Assembly: GCA_031291595.1 (NCBI GenBank)
Contig: JARLIU010000121.1
Span: 1-55,016, forward strand
Length of the DNA: 55,016 bases
Reading direction: 5' to 3'
From: Ancalomicrobiaceae bacterium
GTDB lineage: Bacteria; Pseudomonadota; Alphaproteobacteria; Rhizobiales; Ancalomicrobiaceae
Shown here: piece by piece, positions 51,565 through 55,016 of the stretch
Numbering within the stretch: the stretch's first letter is position 1
How the letters are laid out: every line of letters starts with the position of its first letter
Notes under the pieces: generated by a model
The model's input: the letters and a program-made list of their open reading frames with translations, nothing else
What the model was told of the DNA's origin: nothing
Database searches by the model: none
Made by a program: the position numbers and the translations under genes

Positions 51565-52356
51565 TTACCACAGCGGGTTCAGCGTCGGCGGATTGGCGTT
51601 GGCACCCCACCACTTCTTGTAGTTCGTCTCGTAGGCGCCGGACTGGATGTAGTCGGACACGAACATGTCGAGCCAGCGCACGAACTCCGGATCGCCCTTG
51701 GCCACGGCGATGCCGATCGGGTCGTTGGAATAGAGGCCGGTCAATGTGACGAGCGTCGGATTCTTGGTGGCGAGATAGTCGAGAAGCGAGGAATCCTCGA
51801 TCGCCGCGTCGACGCGCTTCTGCTGCAGCAGCAGCACGCCGTCGGGGGCGAACTGGTCGACGTAGACGAGTTGGGCGGCCGGCAGCGCCTTCTTCAGGAA
51901 GGTCTCGCCCGTAGTGCCGCGCCCGACCACCACCTTCTTGCCCGCCAGATCCGCGAGCTTCGAAATGCCGGAATTGGCCTGAACGATGATGCGCAGACCG
52001 GCGCGGTTATACGGAATGGTGAAATCGACCGATTTCGCCCGCTCCAGCGTCGCCGAGGTGTTGGCGACGACAATGTCGAGCTGGCCGGACACCAGCATCG
52101 AGATGCGCGCATCGCCCGACACGTCGGTGAACTTCACCGGCACGCCGAGCTTCTGGGCGAGCAGGGTCGCGACGTCGACGTCATAGCCGACCGGGTTATT
52201 CTGGGCGTCGCGGAAGCCGATCGGCTCGCCGCCGAGCGATACGCCGATCCTGACGACGCCGCGCGAGCGGATATCGTCGAGCATGCCGGCGATCGCCGGA
52301 ACCGCCGTGCCGGCAACCAACGCCAGCGCGAATAGGGTACGTAGGATGCGCTTCAT
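51565..52356 (-). CDS. Polar amino-acid ABC substrate-binding protein
   Basis: The 263-residue family-3 binding protein has signal peptide 1-23 (ending AVPAIAG), then GVVRIGVSLGGEPIGFRDAQ, VGYDVDVATLLAQKLGVPVK, and DIVVANTSATLERAKSVDFT, the classical ArtJ/HisJ/GlnH motifs. AAGAGGGAG precedes the ATG. It follows the asparaginase gene by 18 bp. With that neighbour, the ligand may be an aspartate/asparagine derivative such as a beta-linked Asn conjugate. Confidence 0.92.
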   Translation of the reverse strand: MKRILRTLFALALVAGTAVPAIAGMLDDIRSRGVVRIGVSLGGEPIGFRDAQNNPVGYDVDVATLLAQKLGVPVKFTDVSGDARISMLVSGQLDIVVANTSATLERAKSVDFTIPYNRAGLRIIVQANSGISKLADLAGKKVVVGRGTTGETFLKKALPAAQLVYVDQFAPDGVLLLQQKRVDAAIEDSSLLDYLATKNPTLVTLTGLYSNDPIGIAVAKGDPEFVRWLDMFVSDYIQSGAYETNYKKWWGANANPPTLNPLW

Positions 52357-52374
52357 GGACCACTCCCTCTTAAC

Positions 52375-53292
52375 TCAGGCTGCTTTCGCCGGGCGGAGTT
52401 CGGGCTCCGCCATTTCGTCGCTCCAGAGCCAGTAGCGGATCTCGCCGGGGCACCGGAAATTGACGACCTCATGGCCGCCGTGGGCGTCGACGGCATGGAT
52501 CACCACACCGCCGAGGAAACCTTCCGACAGGTCGGCCAATTCTTCGACCGCCAGCGCGACCGCATCCTCAAGCGATCGTCCGAGCTTCAGTGCCAAGACG
52601 ACGGTGTGCGCTGTCGAGCAGCGCATGGTCATCTCGCCGGTGTGGGTGCAGGCGGCGGCGCCGTAGCGGCTGTCGGCATAGTAGCCGGCGCCGGGAATCG
52701 GGCTGTCGCCGAGCCGGCCGGGATATTTCCACGCCCAGCCCGACGTCGAGGTGGCGGCATGAATGCCGCGCATCCGGTCGGCGGAGACGAAGACGGTGGT
52801 ATCGCGCACGCGCTCCGGATCGGTGATGGCGCGGCTCAACGGCGCGAGCGGCACATCGGGGAAGGCTTCGAGCTCGGCTGGGCTCAGTTCCGTCTGCAGC
52901 CTGTCCCACCACACGCGGCGGCTGTCGTCCAGCAGCATGTTGTCGACCGGCAGGCCGACCTCGGTGGCGAAGCGCCGGGCGCCGGCGCCGGTCAGCATCA
53001 CGTGCGGCAGTCGCTGCATCACCGCATGCGCCAGGGCCGCGACATGCATCGTGTCCGGCACCGCGCCGACGGCGCCAACCTCGCGGGTGTCGCCATTCAT
53101 CACGGCCGCATCGCATTCCATCACGCCGAGCATGTTTGGCCAGCCGCCGTAACCGACACTTCTGACCTTGGGCTCGGCCTCGACCCTGGAGATGCCGGCG
53201 ATCATGGCGGTGAGACTGTCGGATCCGGACTTCAGCCGCTCGACCGTGGTCGGGAACCCCGGCCAGGCTTCGGCATTGGCGATTACCAGCAT
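52375..53292 (-). CDS. Aspartylglucosaminidase/isoaspartyl-peptidase family Ntn hydrolase
   Basis: The 305-residue protein matches N4-(beta-N-acetylglucosaminyl)-L-asparaginase relatives: GGWPNMLGVMECDAAVMNGD at the N-terminal half, the autocleavage site RDTTVFVSAD with nucleophile Thr165, and ATSTSGWAWKYPGRLGDSPI and GAGYYADSRYGAAACTHTGE in the substrate pocket. The typical HDTxG reads RDTTV here. No signal peptide is evident, so hydrolysis is cytoplasmic after uptake. It sits inside the importer operon, six bases from the ATPase stop, which ties it to the transported substrate: glycosyl-asparagine or beta-aspartyl compounds. Confidence 0.88.
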   Translation of the reverse strand: MLVIANAEAWPGFPTTVERLKSGSDSLTAMIAGISRVEAEPKVRSVGYGGWPNMLGVMECDAAVMNGDTREVGAVGAVPDTMHVAALAHAVMQRLPHVMLTGAGARRFATEVGLPVDNMLLDDSRRVWWDRLQTELSPAELEAFPDVPLAPLSRAITDPERVRDTTVFVSADRMRGIHAATSTSGWAWKYPGRLGDSPIPGAGYYADSRYGAAACTHTGEMTMRCSTAHTVVLALKLGRSLEDAVALAVEELADLSEGFLGGVVIHAVDAHGGHEVVNFRCPGEIRYWLWSDEMAEPELRPAKAA

Positions 53293-53298
53293 ATTCGA

Positions 53299-54033
53299 TC
53301 AGGCTTTCTGCATTTTGGAGAGGAACTGTGCCACGCGCGGCAGCGCCAGCCCGCCCTCGGCGGAGAAGAATTCGGCGGTGGCCAAGTCGGTGATCAGCTT
53401 GCCCTTTTCCAGGAACACGATTCGGTGCGAGATCCGTCGGGCAAATTCGATCTCGTGGGTGACGAACACCATGGTGGTGCCCTCGCGCGCCAGTTTGGCG
53501 AGAATGTCGAGCACTTCCGACGTCATTTCCGGATCGAGCGCGCTGGTCACCTCGTCGAGGAGGAGGTAGCGCGGCTTCATCGCCAGGGCCCGGCAGATGC
53601 CGACCCGCTGGCGCTGTCCGCCGGAGAGCTGCGCCGGGTAGACGTCGATCTTGTCGGCGAGGCCGACGGAGGCGAGCAGCGCCCGTCCCTCGGCCTCGAC
53701 TTCGGCGCGCGGCCGCTTCAACACCTCGATCGGCGCCAGCGTGATGTTGCTCAGCGCCGTCATGTGCGGATAGAGGTTGAACAGCTGGAACACCGTGCCG
53801 GAGCGCTTGCGCGCCTCGGCCAGTTCGCGGGGCTTGGAGACGTCGAAATCGTCGACGGTGATGTGGCCGCCGTCGAGCGTCTCGATGCCGTTGATGCAGC
53901 GGATCAGCGTCGACTTGCCCGAGCCGGACGAGCCGAGGATGGTCACCACCTCTCCGGGGTGCACGGCGAGGCTGACGCCGTCGAGCACGGTCAGCGAGCC
54001 GAAGGCCTTCACGACATTTTCCACTTTCAGCAT
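53299..54033 (-). CDS. Polar amino-acid ABC transporter ATPase
   Basis: The 244-residue GlnQ/HisP-type ATPase has Walker A LGSSGSGKSTLIRC, Q-loop VFQLFNLYPHMTALSNI, signature QLSGGQRQRVGICRAL, Walker B LLLDEVTSALDPE and switch FVTHEIEFAR. A start at 54033 (MLKVENV, GAGG nine bases upstream) follows the permease stop by one base; an ATG at 54057 would overlap the permease. Confidence 0.93.
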   Translation of the reverse strand: MLKVENVVKAFGSLTVLDGVSLAVHPGEVVTILGSSGSGKSTLIRCINGIETLDGGHITVDDFDVSKPRELAEARKRSGTVFQLFNLYPHMTALSNITLAPIEVLKRPRAEVEAEGRALLASVGLADKIDVYPAQLSGGQRQRVGICRALAMKPRYLLLDEVTSALDPEMTSEVLDILAKLAREGTTMVFVTHEIEFARRISHRIVFLEKGKLITDLATAEFFSAEGGLALPRVAQFLSKMQKA

Positions 54034-54034
54034 G

Positions 54035-54706
54035 TCAGAGGCCTCGGAAGACGGCATGCGCCCTAAGGCGGGCTTCGATGCGGGCACCGGCCAGGGCGAC
54101 GAGCTTGGCGGCGACGTAATAGAGGGCGCCGACGACGGTCCACACCACGAACGGCTTCAGCGTCCTCAAATTGAGGTTGGCGCCGATCTTGGCGAGATCC
54201 ATCACCCCGATCACCGAGATGAGCGAGGTGACTTGCAGTTGGTTGACCAACAGCGCGGTCAGCGGTCCGGCGGAAAAGGCGATCGCCTGCGGCGCGATGA
54301 TGTGGCGCAGCACCTGCCAGCGGCTGAGCCCGAAGGCGCGCGCCGCCTCGATCTGGTCGCGGCCGACCGACTCGATGGCCGAAACCACGATCACGTAGAT
54401 GAAGGCGGCCGTATTGGCCGACAGCGTGATGGTGGCGGCGAACACCGGCGTCATGTCGACGTGCATCAGCCCCGGCACGCCGAAATACACCAGGAACAGC
54501 TGCACCAATACCGGCGAGTTCTTCAGGAACTCCGACACGAAGTCGATCGCCGGCGTTGCGAGCGGCACGCGGTAGAAGCGGATGATGCCCCAGGCGAGGC
54601 CGATGACGAGCCCGATCGCCGTCGTTACCAGGAACACCCACAGCGTCACGCCCAGCCCTTGCGCCAGCAGCACCAGATCGTAGGGAGTGAAATCGGCATA
54701 GCGCAT
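54035..54706 (-). CDS. Polar amino-acid ABC permease 1
   Basis: The 223-residue HisM/GlnP-type permease starts with a short tail, has about five helices and the conserved FLKNSPVLVQLFLVYFGVPG and EAARAFGLSRWQVLRHIIAP (EAA loop) motifs. Its start shares one base with the stop of the upstream permease (TGATG). Confidence 0.92.
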   Translation of the reverse strand: MRYADFTPYDLVLLAQGLGVTLWVFLVTTAIGLVIGLAWGIIRFYRVPLATPAIDFVSEFLKNSPVLVQLFLVYFGVPGLMHVDMTPVFAATITLSANTAAFIYVIVVSAIESVGRDQIEAARAFGLSRWQVLRHIIAPQAIAFSAGPLTALLVNQLQVTSLISVIGVMDLAKIGANLNLRTLKPFVVWTVVGALYYVAAKLVALAGARIEARLRAHAVFRGL

Positions 54707-55016
54707 CAGTTGACCTCCGGCTGGAGGTCGCGGTTGAGGCGACGATGCAGCATGGCGATGCCGGTCGAGACGAGATAGGTCATCACGGCATAGACGGCGA
54801 GCAGCACCACGTAGACCTCGAACGGGCGGAACGTGTCGGAGGACACGATTCTCGCTTGGCCGGTCAACTCGTTGAGGGTGATGGTGGACAGCACCGACGA
54901 AGTCAGGATGATGTTGATCAGCACCGAGCCGAGCGGCCTGACCGAGGTCCTCAGCGCGATCGGCAGCACGATGTGGGTGAAGATCACCCGGCGGGAGAGG
55001 CCACTCACTTCGGCCG
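54706..55016 (-). CDS. Polar amino-acid ABC permease 2 (5' end outside window)
   Basis: The 103 C-terminal codons present include the EAA-loop continuation AEVSGLSRRVIFTHIVLPIA and two further helices, ending MLHRRLNRDLQPEVN. The GTG used by the ORF track at 55008 is internal; the frame continues beyond 55016. Together with permease 1 it gives the usual pair of a polar amino-acid importer. The operon promoter lies outside the window. Confidence 0.88.
   Translation of the reverse strand, partial: AEVSGLSRRVIFTHIVLPIALRTSVRPLGSVLINIILTSSVLSTITLNELTGQARIVSSDTFRPFEVYVVLLAVYAVMTYLVSTGIAMLHRRLNRDLQPEVN

Overview
The window is high-GC DNA with dense, often ATGA/TGATG-overlapping operons and a very large share of ABC importers, LacI/LysR/GntR/AraC regulators and sugar or amine catabolic enzymes. 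This suits a free-living, metabolically versatile alphaproteobacterium, most likely of the Hyphomicrobiales (Rhizobiales). Genus cannot be read from the sequence. I see no rRNA, tRNA, CRISPR array, phage or intact insertion sequence, so this looks like chromosomal or chromid accessory-metabolism territory.

Layout. (1) 1-7398: amino-sugar locus. A leftward unit (MurQ-type etherase, sugar-binding protein, start of a permease) diverges from a rightward one (BadF-type sugar kinase, GntR/UTRA regulator, SIS-type glucosamine-6-P deaminase, NagA, CutC). Together they read as uptake, phosphorylation, lactyl-ether cleavage, deacetylation and deamination of MurNAc/GlcNAc to fructose-6-P. (2) 7910-9019: orphan branched-chain amino-acid type binding protein with a strong terminator. 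(3) 9139-13098: DUF4405 membrane protein, a four-repeat COG4705 membrane protein and an OmpR/EnvZ-type two-component system; an RstA-box-like site precedes the regulator. (4) 13139-21985: regulators (AraC, two LysR), two MFS exporters, a TauE/SafE permease, an aldo/keto reductase and an internally deleted polyol dehydrogenase.

(5) 22121-30832: an apparently LysR-controlled catabolic regulon for a small N-heterocycle or cyclic amide. It holds a NitT/TauT-type importer, CodA-like deaminase, FAD-linked oxidase, flavodoxin-fold reductase, RidA protein and creatininase-family hydrolase. Two 32-bp operator-like copies, 28 of 32 positions identical, lie in front of the binding-protein gene and the creatininase gene; this is the best candidate for an undescribed system. 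(6) 31081-41333: rare sugar/polyol locus with a ribose-type ABC importer (two permeases), SDR and zinc dehydrogenases, a LacI regulator with two palindromic operators, a fucose-isomerase-like enzyme and a decayed FGGY kinase. (7) 41340-48737: two LacI regulators, a second ribose-type importer with a metallo-beta-lactamase lactonase at its 3' end, and a UPF0303 protein. (8) 49071-55016: leftward polar amino-acid ABC importer with an aspartylglucosaminidase-type Ntn hydrolase, then a LacI regulator and a secreted serpin.

Two patterns recur. Four of the five ABC binding-protein genes that have a downstream cistron within their cluster are separated from it by an RNA hairpin, suggesting that excess binding protein over transporter is set at the RNA level. 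Two sugar genes (the polyol dehydrogenase and the FGGY kinase) are decayed by internal deletions that leave their ends recognisable.
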